A stretch of DNA of 64,000 nucleotides from Cherax quadricarinatus (GCF_038502225.1 NC_091308.1:25010716-25074715); one strand, 5' to 3'; shown: positions 19,215 to 33,001, counted from the stretch's first letter. The notes: a model not told the origin generated them from the letters alone. Program-made: numbers and translations.

Positions 19215-21240
19215 CGCCATTAACGGACGTAGAACATAAGAAAGAACACTGCAGCAGGCCTACTGGCCCATGCGAGGCAGGTCCAAGTCACCTACCGGCT
19301 TAAGCCACAGACCGACCCTAGTCAGGTCAGGTCACACCTACTCATGCATTTATCTAACCTATTTATCTAATTTATTCAAATCTTCCTGGAGTACTTGCTC
19401 TGTCCTTGTCAGAATGAATTCGACGGCCTATTTTGGCGTCATCGGCAAACTTGCTTATGTCGCTATTTATTCCCTCATCTATGCTGTGTATGTAAATTGT
19501 GAACAACAAGGGGCCCAACAGTAACCCCTGTAGAACCCCGCTCGTGACATGCCCTCACTCTGATTTCTCCCCATTTATGCAAACTCTCTGCTGCCTATCA
19601 ACCATGCCTCTATCCAAGAAAACATTTCTCCTCCTATTCCGTGTGCCTTAATTTTCCTCAATAGTCTCTGATGTGGGACTCTATCAAAAGCCTTACTGAA
19701 GTCCATATGTACACTATAATATTCATTACCATGATCTACCTCCTCAAATACCCTAGTGAAAAAAGTTAGTAAATTCGTAAGGCAGGAACGCCCCTTTGTA
19801 AAACCGTGTTGAGATTCATAAATCAATTTATGACTTTCAAGATGGCTACGAATTGCCTCTACAATTATTGAGTCACTAATTTTTCCCAGTATGGAGGTTA
19901 GGCTAAGGATCTGTCTCCTGTTTTGTAGATAGGTATCACATTTGCCATTTCCCACTTATCTGGCACTATATCAGTTTGTAGTGATATGTTGAAAAGATTA
20001 GCCAAAGGTTTGCTAAGTTCCTCTTTAAATTCCTTTAAAACTCTTGCATACAGTTCATCAGGGCCTGGGGATTTTTTAAGTTTTAATTTATCTATTTGTC
20101 TAAGGACCATGTCACTTGTGACCCTAATTGTGCATAGTTTATTTTTGTCCTGTTTTACATTATTTATTATTTATGGAATTTCGATAGTATCCTCCTGTGT
20201 AAAAACTGAGAGGAAGTGTTAAAAATTCTACACATTTCCTTATCACTGTCGGTGAACTGACCTGAGTAACCTTTGAGTGGGCCTATCTTGTCCCTAATTT
20301 TACTTCTTTAACTGAATATATTGATTTCTTAACTGCCCCTCTCCTCTTTTGACTTGCCTATACACGTCTCTCTTTTGGCCAGTGAAATGTTTTAATATAT
20401 TGTTTATCCATTTAAGATCATTTTTGTTCGATCTAATTTCCTTATTCGGAGCATAAGATGTCTAAGTAGCTAGAACTATGCTATGGAAAAAAATCATATC
20501 AGCAACCGTCATCCCCTACCTGACCCATAGTCAGATCATTCCAGTTCACCCCACCCAGGTAATTTCTCAGTCCTATGAAATCAGCCAAGCGGAAGTCAGG
20601 GACAGAGACCTGATTGCAGTTATCAGGGTAATTCCATGATATATTAAAACTGGACAATTTGTGACCATTTTCCCCAAGCTCATCATTAACCTCAAGATTA
20701 TTAAACAGTGATTTCCTGCTAGCAAGAACCAAGTCAAGCAAGTTATTACCTCTAGTTGGTTCTATCACAAACTGTTTTAAAAATAATCCTGAATCATATC
20801 AAGAAAGTCGTTTGACTTAAAATTTCCTGTCAAACTGTTAAATTTAAAATCTCCCATTAGCACAACATTTTTGTATGTAGATGCCTTACGAATTTCGTCC
20901 CAGGGAAGCTTGTTGTACTCCCTATCAAGGTTTGGAGGCCTGTAAATGACACCCAAGACTAGTTTTTCACGACCCTCCAGAAGCTGTATCCACACAGATT
21001 CAGTGGTCAACACTTCTAATTTCATATCATGTCTAACGCAACATTTAAATTATCTCTGATATACTTCGCCACTCCACCACCCTTCCTGTTGACTCCATCA
21101 TAACGTAATTTAGGTGAGGGTATGGCTGGACTTGACTGGGTATTGTAACTGACCCAATTTTCCCTAGTTTGTTGTAATTATGTCCTCACTCACTGATAGG
21201 AAGTTACTTGGGTTAATTTTTACGCGATAAGGTGATATTT
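19215..21240 (-). pseudogene. Degenerate CR1-like LINE (family E): endonuclease and RT
   Basis: Read on the minus strand. 20777-21025 encodes an endonuclease part (ESVWIQLLEGREKLVLGVIY, RPPNLDREYN, VVLMGDF). 20499-20768 continues it (IEPTRGNNLLDLVLAS). 19898-20110 begins the RT (KLKLKKSPGPDELYARVLKE, VIPIYKTGD). 19575-19955 carries HGFTKGRSCLTNL and VHMDFSKAFDRVPHQ (motif A). 19420-19560 reads SGVLQGLLLGPLLFTIYI and SKFADDAKIG (motif C) in a shifted frame. The RT tail is missing and the element ends near CTGCAGCAGGCCTACTGGCC at 19250. Several frameshifts and stops make it inactive. A second copy is at 33100-34560. Confidence 0.85.
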
Positions 21241-21871
21241 TGTCCCTTTGTTCATAACACCTGAATGCATACCACGACACAAACTTTACACTTATTGGGA
21301 TTATACCGTGGATAATGCACTAGTTTTCCTAGTGGAGATTGACAGTATTTCAGAGTTTAACTCAACAAGTCAGTATTTTCTTTGTTCTCAGTGGGAGATT
21401 TGTGACGTGTGTTCAAGCTCCCATGTCTGAATTCAACCTAGTTTGTCACCCTGCCCAGAGCCCACATCTTCGCACAAAAAGAACTGCCGAGTTCTGCTTT
21501 ATATCTCTTCCTTATTACACATTGCAACAGTATTCAATACAAGAGGGTAGGTTTCTTGTTGTTTAGCTATAGACTAGAATTCATAATAGTCTCAACTTGT
21601 AGAAAAAGTGGGGTGCAGGTTTTTCCTTAATTTTCCTGTAATGGAGAAGAGTAATTACTCTCGCTTAAAAACCCTCACTGTGTAATTGATCAAGAACTCT
21701 AGCAAGCAGAGGAAAGCGTGCCTCGTGACGCTATGGTACATGTGGGTTTAATCAAGCTGTTTGCGAGGAAGTCCAGTGGCCCATTCCGAGAGGGCTAAGT
21801 CCCTCAGAGGGCTGAGGGAGGCTAAGAGATACCCCCTTTACTGAAGAATTTTCTCCACCTAAGTTTAGTGT

Positions 21872-21927
<56 letters not shown>

Positions 21928-22690
21928 TGAATATAACAATAACAAGAGATGGGGCTGGTATCAACTAGGTGGCTGCAGTCCCCTTTGCGGCCTCGCAGTG
22001 GTGACAGTTTAACTGTCAATAATCATCTACCCCCCTAATGCAAAATAATCATCTACCCCTTAATGCACAATAATCATCTACCCCCTCCCCCTAACATACA
22101 AATCAATAATGAAACCCACTGAGGGAAGTGGTAGTATTTCCTAACACTGCCCACAGATTTGGGCCAACAACGCACTATCCCACACCAGCCACTAGGCTGG
22201 GAATCTCTCCACATATGTTCAACCTGTGATATCAAAGACTCAGGGAACAAAGAAAGGGTAAACTTCACAGCAGCTCGAAAACGTCTTTATAATACCAGAA
22301 AATTAACTCTTCAATTATACCTTACTTCTCGCTGTATTTAAAATAACAAGACAAAGCAGGCTGTAATTAGGTGTAAACGGAGAATACAGTGGGATCTTTC
22401 TTAAGGCAAGACATGTAAATATGTCGTATGTTCAAGTTTAGTGTGTGTTGAGGTTGTGCTGGGGTGAAGAATACACAAGGGGAGAGGGGGAATACACTGA
22501 AGTCCGCAAGAGACGGGAACTTGGTCATATCTAGCCATGTTAATAATAAAAAAAGAAGGGATATGGCGGACTGCCTGCTAAACTAGCCTCATCTTACTAA
22601 GTTCATAGTCTTCCCAGGTTCCTAGAGTATACGTTTTAATGTTTCTTGTAACGCTGTAATACATCCTCAGACCAGAGTTGGAAAACAACG
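21241..22690. other. No recognisable gene; contains small tandem repeats
   Basis: Besides a (TAA)n microsatellite at 21872-21928 and three 30-bp tandem copies of an AATAATCATCTACCCCCTAA type at 22018-22095, nothing can be assigned. Confidence 0.5.
21872..21928. repeat. (TAA)n microsatellite
   Basis: About 19 uninterrupted AAT units. Confidence 0.95.
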
Positions 22691-22932
22691 CCCAGTAAAC
22701 ACTAGGCGTTGTTTGTTTTCCGTGCCCGAGAGCACCAGGCTTGTGTTCCAGTTGTTTTATCTCATCCTGCAACATGCACTAGACCACGAGAGATTTTAGA
22801 ATGCTTAACTATTCGCGAAGCGAAAGTAATTAATTTCAGCATTCAAAAAACTTCTCGTGGGCCAGTTCATGTAGCAGGATGCGATGAAACAACTGGAATA
22901 AAAGACAGAAACAATACCTAGTGCCTACAGAG
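22691..22932. repeat. Imperfect foldback (inverted) repeat, about 240 bp
   Basis: Left-arm landmarks CACTAGGCGTTGTTT, CCAGTTGTTTTATCTCATCC, ACCACGAGAGATTTT and GAATGCT are mirrored on the right by AAAAAACTTCTCGTGGG, GGATGCGATGAAACAACTGG and AAACAATACCTAGTG. The centre is close to TTCGCGAAGCGAAAG. The left arm has about 20 extra bases (GCCCGAGAGCACCAGGC). The shape suggests a foldback or MITE-type element; no transposase is visible. Confidence 0.7.
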
Positions 22933-23059
22933 TGCTCATGTTGAGTGTGACTGTGATATGGTACTGAGTACTTTGATGAGAAGTGCTCAGGTTCGAGTCC
23001 TGCCCTGGTCTGAGAAAACGTTTTTAAATAATTTCTCGTTTCGCGAACTGGTACATGTT

Positions 23060-23132
23060 ATGTATGAGGCCTGGTCTTGGGATCAGGCCGCGGGAGCGTT
23101 GACCCCCAGAACACCCTCCAGGCAGGCAGGTA
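23060..23132 (+). repeat. Family A LINE 3' end, very short
   Basis: Contains GGCCTGGTCTTGGGATCAGG, CGCGGGAGCGTTGACCCCC and CACCCTCCAGGCAGGCAGGT; only the terminal 70 bp of family A. Confidence 0.8.
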
Positions 23133-23171
23133 TGTATAATTTTATTTGGCAGAGGTAAAACTGGATGCATC

Positions 23172-23278
23172 AGCAGTAACAGCTTGGTTGATCAAGCCCT
23201 GATCCACTGGGAGGCCTGGTCAATGCCTGGGCTGCGGGGGCGTTGACCCCTGGAACACCCTCCATGTAGGCAAGTAAG
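23172..23278 (+). repeat. Family A LINE 3' end, very short
   Basis: Begins CAGCAGTAACAGCTTGGTTG and ends CACCCTCCATGTAGGCAAG. It lies in tandem with the previous fragment, 40 bp away. Confidence 0.85.
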
Positions 23279-24429
23279 TAGTGGGCTGTACCCTAACCTG
23301 TATGAGAAGTTACACAATGGGAACAAAACATAGCTGTTTCCTTGTCATATTCCATCACAAGGATGGAACTGTTCATACAAAGTGTTGTAATGTGTCAGCC
23401 TAAGCTGGGCAAGTATTCCATTCAAGGTTCATCAGCTACGACAGCTTCAGAGGTTTCGTTCCAGTAGAGCTGCATGCAGTTATTATCACATGGGAACTGC
23501 CATCTCAGAATAGTCTATCCCATGCACAAGAGAAATTGAATTTTTATGAAGATAGCTCTATCGTCCCAAAGCGGGGACATGAGAAAGAAGGGAGGGAGGG
23601 GTGATAAAGGGAAAGAACGGGGGAGGCCAGGGAGGGAGGGAGAGGGGGTAAGTTGCCTCCCTCGACTGGCCGTTACTACCGGCGACAGCTGCCTGGCTCC
23701 GCCAAACAATGGTGGTACCCCGGAACACTAACGTCACACGCCTGCTATACACCCGTCATACACGTGCTACACACCAACTACACACACGTGTCATACACCC
23801 ACCATATCGTATATGTTATACATTCACATTTTACTTTAAAAGCAAGCATGACCTTCTTTAAACCTTGAATGATTACAAATTTGTACTGCATCGATACATT
23901 AACTAATGTTTACAGAGGGAGAGAGAAAGAGTGAGAGAGAGTTATGTCAGTGTCGAGCAATTCAGAGAATGTCAATGTCTGGGGCTGGATCTATAATAAT
24001 TATAAAATAACTTGCCTCTATGTTTATTACTATGTATTACTCTTAAATTTAACAAAGCTGAAATTTATTTACTATTTAAAAGTTAAATTTAGTGAATTAT
24101 GTAAATTTTCAATGCTCTAAGCACCGACCACCAAACTTGCCTTCATCTCTCTATCCACACATTTCCCACGTTCCCCTTCATACTCTACAACCTCACCTTA
24201 CTGACCTTGTTGATCCTAACATCGTGTGGATGGAGAAACGAGAGCATGAAGCAGTACAGCTCATTGCTTAGTCTGCCTATCACGTTATGGGCCTCGTATA
24301 TCAATGTGGCTTGGCTACACTATTCTTTAACGCTACTAATTGTTACGCCGAGCTATGTTTATAACTCTCTGATCAACTGCTTGACCAACTACACTCACTT
24401 GCGCCTTCAGGTCCCGATATTCAGTATGT
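23279..24429. other. No recognisable gene
   Basis: A purine-rich patch at 23575-23650 (GGGAGGGAGGG type) and a short (GA)n run at 23907-23942 are the only notable features. Confidence 0.5.
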
Positions 24430-24626
24430 ATAAGGTGTATTACCAATAGGCCCTAGCTGTCTTCAAGAGGGAACTAAACAGGTTCCTAAAGTCAGTTCAG
24501 ATCAGCCGAGCTGAGTTCGTGCGTTGGACTGCGTGCGACCAGCAGTAACAGCCTCTTTGATCAGGCCCTGATCTACCAGGATGCCTGGACTGGGACCGGG
24601 CTGAGGAGCACCCTCCAGGCAGACAC
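24430..24626 (+). repeat. Family A LINE 3' end fragment
   Basis: Retains coding remnant CTGTCTTCAAGAGGGAACT (the FKREL segment of the tail) followed by GCGACCAGCAGTAACAGCC and GAGCACCCTCCAGGCAGAC. Confidence 0.85.
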
Positions 24627-25129
24627 CAAGCAGGCATACTTAGGATTCATATTAGAAAACTACTTAATGACCACTCACATACACACCCATGCAGCTCCAA
24701 TGTGGAATCCAACATCCATCCAAGGAGGCACTACCGACCTGTCATCTGCACGTCAGACTGAAGCTGGTTAAACTATTTACATTCTAGTTTGTCTTTCTAA
24801 TTCTTCTCATGAAACCTGTGATATATTTCTGACTGATTTCGAGTTTTTCTACTCTTACAACCCGGCCTTGGATCAGGCCGTGAAAGGGGATGTCATTTTC
24901 TCACTGCTGGGTTAAAGGAAGTCTACCCTGATTTTTCTCATGTACACAGGAACATCCCCTCAGCTGATGCATGGCATACAAGGAGGCCTTGATCTCGAAG
25001 AGGACCACACGTACCGCACGTTATACTCAAAACTATACTAAGGAACCTAAACAAATATTCCTACTTTTAAGACTTATACAAATCGTTCGTAACTCCATCA
25101 TAGTGTAAGTATACAGCCCCACCGTGAAG
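24627..25129. other. No recognisable gene
   Basis: Includes GGCCTTGGATCAGGCCGTG at 24863, perhaps a trace of a family A end, but otherwise nothing I can assign. Confidence 0.45.
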
Positions 25130-25245
25130 TTGTGGACTACGTGAGACCAGCAGTAACAGCCTGGTTGATTAGGACCCGATCCATCAGGAGGCCTGGTCAA
25201 GGACTGGACCGTGGGGGCACTGACCCCCGAACACCCTCCAGGTAG
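25130..25245 (+). repeat. Family A LINE 3' end, very short
   Basis: GTGGACTACGTGAGACCAGC to GAACACCCTCCAGGTAGC. It is followed by an A15 run near 25276 which may be unrelated. Confidence 0.85.
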
Positions 25246-25729
25246 CTCCCACCTGAACAGGAATGTGTATAAACTAAAAAAAAAAAAAAAAGGATCAAGA
25301 GAATTGCAACTATACTTCTCTCAGAACTGAGAGGAATGCACTCTTAGTAAAAATTAAAACCAATAAATCTGACGATCTAAGAAACAAGGATCATAGTGGG
25401 AATGAAACATGACAAGGGTGAATAAACTCTGAAGAAATGACAATAGAAAATAAGAGATAACACTGAGACGAGAGCCTGGGACAAGGCGGCACAGGTGGAA
25501 GCAAAGTGGAACATTAGAAGTTTTTTTTTTAATTGTAGGCTAGAAGAGAAATAAATGAACCTAGACGAGTTGGAGTCGAGCACCAGACATCTTCAAAAGG
25601 AGGAGGAACGGCCTGTGATGCCAGAATTCAATAACTGTAAAAAAGAAGCCGAGTTCGGGCCAATCTTGTCTTTCAAAAACACCACTGTGAGCAGTGTGAT
25701 GGAATATACCGGGGAAACTGCTAGCTTTT
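25246..25729. other. No recognisable gene
   Basis: An A-rich run at 25276-25291 and AT-rich sequence. A 73-codon frame at 25555-25776 runs into the next LINE end and shows no family pattern. Confidence 0.45.
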
Positions 25730-25852
25730 TGGACTGCATGCGGCCAGCAATAATAGCCAGGTTGATCAGGCCCTAATCCACCGGGAGGCCTGGTCGAGGA
25801 CCGGGCTGCGGAGACATTGACCCCTTCCCCTCCGGAACAACCTCCAGGTAAA
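25730..25852 (+). repeat. Family A LINE 3' end, very short
   Basis: GGACTGCATGCGGCCAGCAA to GGAACAACCTCCAGGTA. Confidence 0.85.
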
Positions 25853-26937
25853 ATCCATAATGTATCTAACTTATAGAATGGGGTAGCCGCTCACTGCGGT
25901 GCACGTGTATTCAAGACCGACATTAAAAAAAAAAAAGTACATACAAACAATTGTGTAGCCCCGGGAAGGCAAATATTTATTTTTTCAATAGTCATTGTCC
26001 GTGTATTATATTGACCAGTGATCACGAAAGCACGTTAAAGAATTTTCACATACATACTGAAGAACATGTTTTAAAAACGATTTCTTTGATTGTTTTCAGA
26101 ATCTCTTGAGTGATATCCTGGGTACGTCACTGCATACGTGTGTACACACACAATGCCTCACGCATTCCTAGTACCACGAGGACTCGGCTGCCTAATTTCA
26201 TTATTCATTGGAAAGACGTAACAGTATTCGAGGTTGTACACAGAATGGGGAGCGGGAAGTGGCGGCCAACGGGACGGAGGGAAGCGTGATGGGGCAGGGG
26301 GATGTGAAGAGGAAGGGGTGTGGAGGGGAGGGGATCGTGGAGGGGTCGAGGAGTGTATAGGAGAGTGGACAGGGAATGGAGTGTGGATGGATGGGTATGA
26401 GGTGGAGTGTAAGTGGATGAACGGCCATGAGGGGAAGTATAGGTGGAGGGATGCCTATGAAGGTGATAGTAAATGGCAGGGTAGACAGGAGAGATAGGTT
26501 GAGTGGAGGGAGAGAGGGGGAGGAAGAACGTAAATACTGTGCCTATTTGTAGCTAAGCGCAGTGCCATACTCCTGGTGTCTCCTCATTAATATGTTCCGC
26601 CTTTTTTTTCTTTTACAATTTTCACTTATGATAGTCTACCCAAGATATACAGAACATTGGAGAGGAGCTAAGCTTATCAAAAAAAAAAAAGTACATAAAA
26701 CCAAAACATCAGCCAGCTGTGCCTCCAGCCTGTGCTGATCCACAGTTGGCTAAAGACTCTACCACAGCCATCACTACAGATATAACAGCCACCATTACAG
26801 AAAACCACAGCCACAGTATCCCCTAAGCAGTCTGCTTAGGGGGACAATGTTGGTCTATTAGAAGCAGCTGGTGGCGGTGGTGTTTCTAGCATAGTTTGTG
26901 AGGGTTGTAGTGCGGTTCTTGAAACTACACAAATTAA
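25853..26937. other. No recognisable gene; purine-rich patch and a hairpin
   Basis: 26230-26520 is G-rich with loosely repeated GTGGATGG-like motifs. A hairpin CCCCTAAGCAG-T-CTGCTTAGGGG lies at about 26819-26841. No coding family is recognised. Confidence 0.5.
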
Positions 26938-27132
26938 GAACGGCTGCCTTCAAGAGGGAGCTGGACAGATACCCAAAGTCAGCACCAGACAAGTAGCAGG
27001 GCTGTGGTTCTGCGTTAGACTACGTGCGGTCAGCAGTAACAGCCTGGTTGATGAAGTCCTGATCCACCGGGAGGCCTGGTCAAGGACCGGGCCGCGGGAG
27101 CGTTGACCCCCCGGAACACCCTCCAGGTAGGT
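26938..27132 (+). repeat. Family A LINE 3' end fragment
   Basis: Begins at GAACGGCTGCCTTCAAGAGG (the FKREL segment), continues through CAGCAGTAACAGCCTGGTTG and ends CACCCTCCAGGTAGGTAG. Confidence 0.9.
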
Positions 27133-27359
27133 AGACGTTACTACCTCTTTCAATTTAATCCATTATTTTTCCATTAATTTCCCAGTCTCCCTTCGGCGAG
27201 ATATACCTGTCTGCCTGCTATCAGCCAGCCTGGGTACCTGTAATGTTTCAGACTTTCATTATATATTCATACATTTGAAAGATACATTATAGTTAGCCTG
27301 TATAACATGTGCACTTCTCACAATTTTATTCATGATCCGGTGACAATTTTTTTTTATTT
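27133..27359. other. No recognisable gene
   Basis: Short AT-rich stretch between two LINE remnants. Confidence 0.45.
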
Positions 27360-28250
27360 TTATAGCTACTTTTGTATGTAACTTCCAGAATTTTGTCACA
27401 CAATCTATAGTCATCATAGGATTTTATTTCGCTTACCCACTCTTCCACTGCATGGCATTTATTAACTTTAAATTCCACAATGTGTTACTCCATTTACTCA
27501 ATTCAAACCGTCTTGTAAACATTTACAATAATTTTTATTATTTATTCTGAACAAGATTTTTCCATAATCTCCAAATAAATTTATATGATTTTCTTTTGTT
27601 TCTGGCACGTCATTTATATAAATTAAAAACATCATAGGGAGAAATACATATCCTTGTGGCACCCCACTGGTAATATTTCTCCAGGATGACTTTTTTTCTT
27701 TCATCACTGTTCGCATTTTCCTCTTAAACAGAAAATCTCTCATACATTATAACATTTATTTTTTTCGTCCTCTCATGTTTTGAAGTTTCCAAATTAGTCT
27801 TTCATGGGGAATATCAAAAGTCTTCTTAAAACACTTGATAAATACAATATGCCAACCCATTTTCTCTTGGATAATTTCAGTGACTGTCATAATAACTTAA
27901 TAGACGTGATATACAGGAATTTCCAGATCGAAAGCCGAATTGTCTGCCGGTCAGCATGTTATTCCTCTCCATGCATTTTATCCACTTTTTTCTAATGTTT
28001 TTTCCAGAATTTTTTCCATAACTTGTCAACGAAACCAACCTATAGTATGAAGGATTTTTTCCCTGTCAGGTTTCTTATATACTGGCACACCATGTCCCAT
28101 CTACCAGGTACCTGGTACCTAGGCTCTTGGTTAATGTTCGTATCAGTCAGGATGTATGTCCTTGTGGCTGGAAGTCTAATTCAGAAATAATTTCAGTGAA
28201 ATTATCAATTTCCCGCTTGAAGATACTTAGAGATATATCAAGAAGTCTCA
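27360..28250 (-). pseudogene. Degenerate LINE reverse transcriptase fragment
   Basis: The minus strand at 27498-27743 reads MRTVMKEKKSSWRNITSGVP, then FLIYINDVPE and INLFGDYGKILFRI. This is RT motif B (SGVPQG) and a damaged motif C, where FADDAK has become FGDYGK. The upstream part to 28250 gives only scattered RT-like pieces. Loss of the catalytic aspartates shows the copy is long dead. Confidence 0.7.
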
Positions 28251-28642
28251 TGTTATACAAGACTCTTTAATGCTATTGAACATTTACTTCATTCACGACA
28301 TTTTCATCACGCTTAGGCAGAACACTAACAGCAACGACAACAAGGCAGCACCAAGAGTGTGCACACCTGTGCACCTGCTGCCAACTTTACACTTGTGCTT
28401 CAGCATTCGCTGCTCGTTTACTATGACGCCACCAGTCTTACACCACACACTCTAGCACTAGTCACTACACATGCACACATCTTGTTAATCCTGCACTACA
28501 CACTAGGCCACTTCACATTATCATATTTTCTGGTGGTAGTTCCTCCTTAAGAATAATTCCTCCTTGAAGTAGTTCCTTCGAAGCGATGGTGAAGGAAACA
28601 CTTGCCAGTCACTCAAACTCGGTAAACAAAACACAACGAATC

Positions 28643-28645
<3 letters not shown>
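28251..28645. other. No recognisable gene
   Basis: Mixed sequence before the TG microsatellite; frames of about 60 codons overlap without family pattern. Confidence 0.45.
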
Positions 28646-28726
<81 letters not shown>

Positions 28727-28757
28727 TGTGTGTGTGGGGTGTGGGGTGTGTGTGTGT

Positions 28758-28791
<34 letters not shown>

Positions 28792-28816
28792 GTGTGTGTG
28801 TGGTGTGTGTGTGTGT

Positions 28817-28905
<89 letters not shown>
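28646..28905. repeat. (TG)n microsatellite, 3' side of family B LINE
   Basis: About 260 bp of TG units with GGG interruptions between 28720 and 28820. It continues directly from the 3' terminus of the minus-strand family B LINE. Confidence 0.95.
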
Positions 28906-30290
<1,385 letters not shown>

Positions 30291-30755
30291 ATCACTTTCC
30301 ACACACCCGCCCCTACGTCACACATCCATCCGTCACTCATCCTGCTACACACCGTCCCTACGTCACCCATCCAGCCACACACCAGCCCCTACATCACCCA
30401 GGCCTCTATACACCCGTCCCTATGCCACCCATGCCGTTGCACACCCGTCCCTACGTCACCCAACCCTCTACACAGCCGTCAATACAACACCCAGCCCGTC
30501 ACACCCGTCAATACACCACCCAGCCCGTCACACCCGTCAATACACCACCCAGCCCGTCACACCCGTCAATACACCACCCAGCCCGCCACACACCCGTCAA
30601 CACACCATCCAGCTCTCCCCTCTACACACCCGTCAATACACCACCCAGCCCCCCCTTCACACCCGTCACTACACCACCCAGCCCGTCACACACCCGCCAA
30701 TACACCACCCAGCCCGCCACACACCCGTCACTACACCCAGCCCGTCACACTCGCT
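30291..30755. repeat. 29-bp minisatellite
   Basis: Tandem units of about 29 bp (ACACCCGTCAATACACCACC followed by CAGCCCGTC), cleanest at 30470-30600 and degenerate on both sides. The proline/histidine-rich frames across it are repeat by-products. Confidence 0.9.
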
Positions 30756-30884
30756 GGATCGATCACCAATATTACCACAAATCGTTCTCACACAGACAAT
30801 AATAAACGTTCACATTTGAGCGTTTCCCATTTTTCTCTGATCCACCTCATTACCTTCTGGATACCAAGAGGACGTTGTCGGCGA

Positions 30885-31575
30885 TAATTGCCCCCGCGGC
30901 CAGGGGGCGTTGACCTTCCCGCTAATTCAAGGTTTGATCAACCAGGCTGTTACTGCTGGCCGCAAGCAGTCCAACGCACGGACCACAGCCCGGCTTGTCA
31001 GGAATTTACTTGCGGAACTTGTATAAGTTCCCTTTTTGATGACAGTCAGAGGTGTGTATTGAAAAAAAAAAGTCGGGGACCTCTCACACTTATCAAGTTC
31101 TCTCAGCGCATTCATCGCGCCCCTGCTATTTAGCGGAGCACTGTGCACTGCCTGCCAAGTCTCTTCTTTTCATAGGGAGTGATTTCAGTGTACAGGTTTG
31201 GGACCAGTCCCTCCAGGATTTTCCAGATGTAAGTTATGATGTACCTTTCTCGCCTACGCTCCAAGAAATATAGTTGAAGGGACTTCAAGGGCTCCCAGCA
31301 GCTCAGATGTTTGAGTGAATGTGTGTGCGGGATGTGAAAGCTCTCTGTATGTTGTCTAGTTCAGGAGCCTCCCTTGCCTTGAAGTGGGCCATCAGTCTAT
31401 AGCAATATTCCAGCCTGGAGTGAACAAGTGACTTAAAGCGTATTATCATCGATTCAGCCTCCCTTGTCTTGAAAGTTCTAGTTATCCAACCTATCATTTT
31501 CCTTGTTCTGGCAGTGGCCACATTTTTATGATCCCTGAAAGTGAGATCGTCTGATATTGTCACTTACAAATCTCG
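30885..31575 (-). pseudogene. Family A LINE C-terminal and 3' end fragment
   Basis: The minus strand at 31303-31563 reads MTISDDLTFRDHKNVATART, RKMIGWITRTFKTREAES and LEYCYRLMAHFKAREAPEL. The remainder of the tail and the G/C-rich 3' end (plus-strand GCCCCCGCGGCCAGGGGGCG) follow to 30885. It is 5'-truncated, with an A10 insertion near 31061 and several frame breaks. Confidence 0.85.
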
Positions 31576-31961
31576 TTACCAGATATATGTTTTTCTTATA
31601 TGCGTATTTGTGGTTAATATACGTTATTTAATAGGTTCATGTAACCCAGCCTAACTGAACTCGCTCTAACCTAAATTAATTTAACATAACTTAAATGCGA
31701 TTTGGAGAAAAATGGTGAAGTTGAAAAGTAACGTTGAGCAAAACGTCAAAAAAGTGACGCTTTAAAATGAGAATATGATGAACATATACTTCAAATAAAG
31801 TTGCAAACTTTATTTGCCGTATGTACTTGCAGCTTATTGTGTTGCATGCACGACAAGTTCACCGCTTCACACATACTAACAAGTGTTTGTATTGCAATAT
31901 ATCATCGCGTTCAAAGAAATCAATTTCCCTATATGTTTAAGCTTCATTAGTATATTACGGT
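31576..31961. other. AT-rich stretch, no gene seen
   Basis: Contains AACCCAGCCTAACTGAACTC and TAACCTAAATTAATTTAAC. No coding or RNA feature. Confidence 0.5.
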
Positions 31962-32222
31962 AATTAGTGCAAGGGGCCCAAGACTATTCAACAACCTCCC
32001 ACCATACATAAAGGGGATTACCAATGGAACCCTAGCTATCTTCAAGAGGGAACTGGATAGGTTCCTTACGTCGGTCCCTGACCAGCCGGGCTGTAGCTTG
32101 CAAGTTGTAATGCTTGCGATCAGCGGTAACAACCTGATTGACCAGGCCCTGATTTGCCGGAAAGCCTGGTCTGGGACCGGGCCGCGGGGTCTCTGACTCT
32201 GGAAACACTCCCCAGGTAGTTT
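31962..32222 (+). repeat. Family A LINE 3' end fragment
   Basis: Encodes the remnant RGPRLFN-type (AGGGGCCCAAGACTATTCAA), then ATCTTCAAGAGGGAACTGG and the G/C-rich end, finishing ACACTCCCCAGGTAG. Confidence 0.9.
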
Positions 32223-33001
32223 TAGCTTTAAGTAAATCAATGATCAGAGTATCACTTGGCTGCATGTAATTGATGCTGAAAGTTTTGTTATATTCACTTG
32301 TCTTTATAAAAGTTGTACACTCTAAATATATTTGTCATTCACACAATGCACAATTTATATCGAGACTACAACTGATTACTCGCTACCGCCGTAAATAAAA
32401 GGCCACTTTGTCTTGGGTGCTACCCTGTGTCATCGTTCTCAACACTGGACAATTAAGGCTCTCACAACGTTCAAAACAAAAGTAACAACACCACTAATGT
32501 TGAGTGACACTGTTTACTCTCGGTTGTCAGTCCCTGAGTAACTTAGCCCCATCAGGAATAAGGTGCCAGTCTATGCTATACTGTAAAGTGAATTAGTATA
32601 GAGCTGAATCGATCGTCAATCCCCGACCTATACACATTATTTAGACCCCTACGACCCTTCGCACCAGAGGCGGTGTTCCCGCGGGCCAGCTCTATTATAT
32701 CCTTGTGCAGTTCAGTAGAACTTGGATCCTTGTAGTCACTTACTATAAAGGCAGGAAAACACTTTTCCAGAGGTCTGCGATATAAACGCATTTTTCATAC
32801 CCCCAATGTCGGTAATGATTAAGTCATACATTATTTATAGTATCCAGGGTCATAACGCACGTCGTGTGGCGAGGCCTCAGAAAGGATATCCTCAACACTC
32901 ATTCAAAACCTTACTATTTACTGACAACTTCAACACATCAGAGGCAATACCAGGCTGAGAGACAGCCCCTCGCGGAACACAACTGTGATAGTCTTAATAA
33001 C
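32223..33001. other. No recognisable gene
   Basis: A 71-codon minus-strand frame at 32576-32791 (LYRRPLEKCFPAFIVSDYKD) shows no family I know and no splice context that convinces me. Confidence 0.45.

Noticed and set aside
18390..19303. 271- and 224-codon frames with periodic GYTSLQEG/GIHHYKRV
   Set aside because: They are the translations of a 20-bp minisatellite in different frames and continue straight into an unrelated LINE end.
22960..23015. A tRNA or SINE head (GGTTCGAGTCCTGCC resembles a B box)
   Set aside because: No matching A box or cloverleaf could be drawn, and no SINE body follows.
26234..26497. A glycine/tryptophan-rich small protein
   Set aside because: The frame follows a G-rich, loosely repetitive patch and shows no start context or conservation cue.
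32576..32791. A host exon on the minus strand (71 codons)
   Set aside because: No recognised family, no convincing splice sites, and the length is within what chance frames give here.
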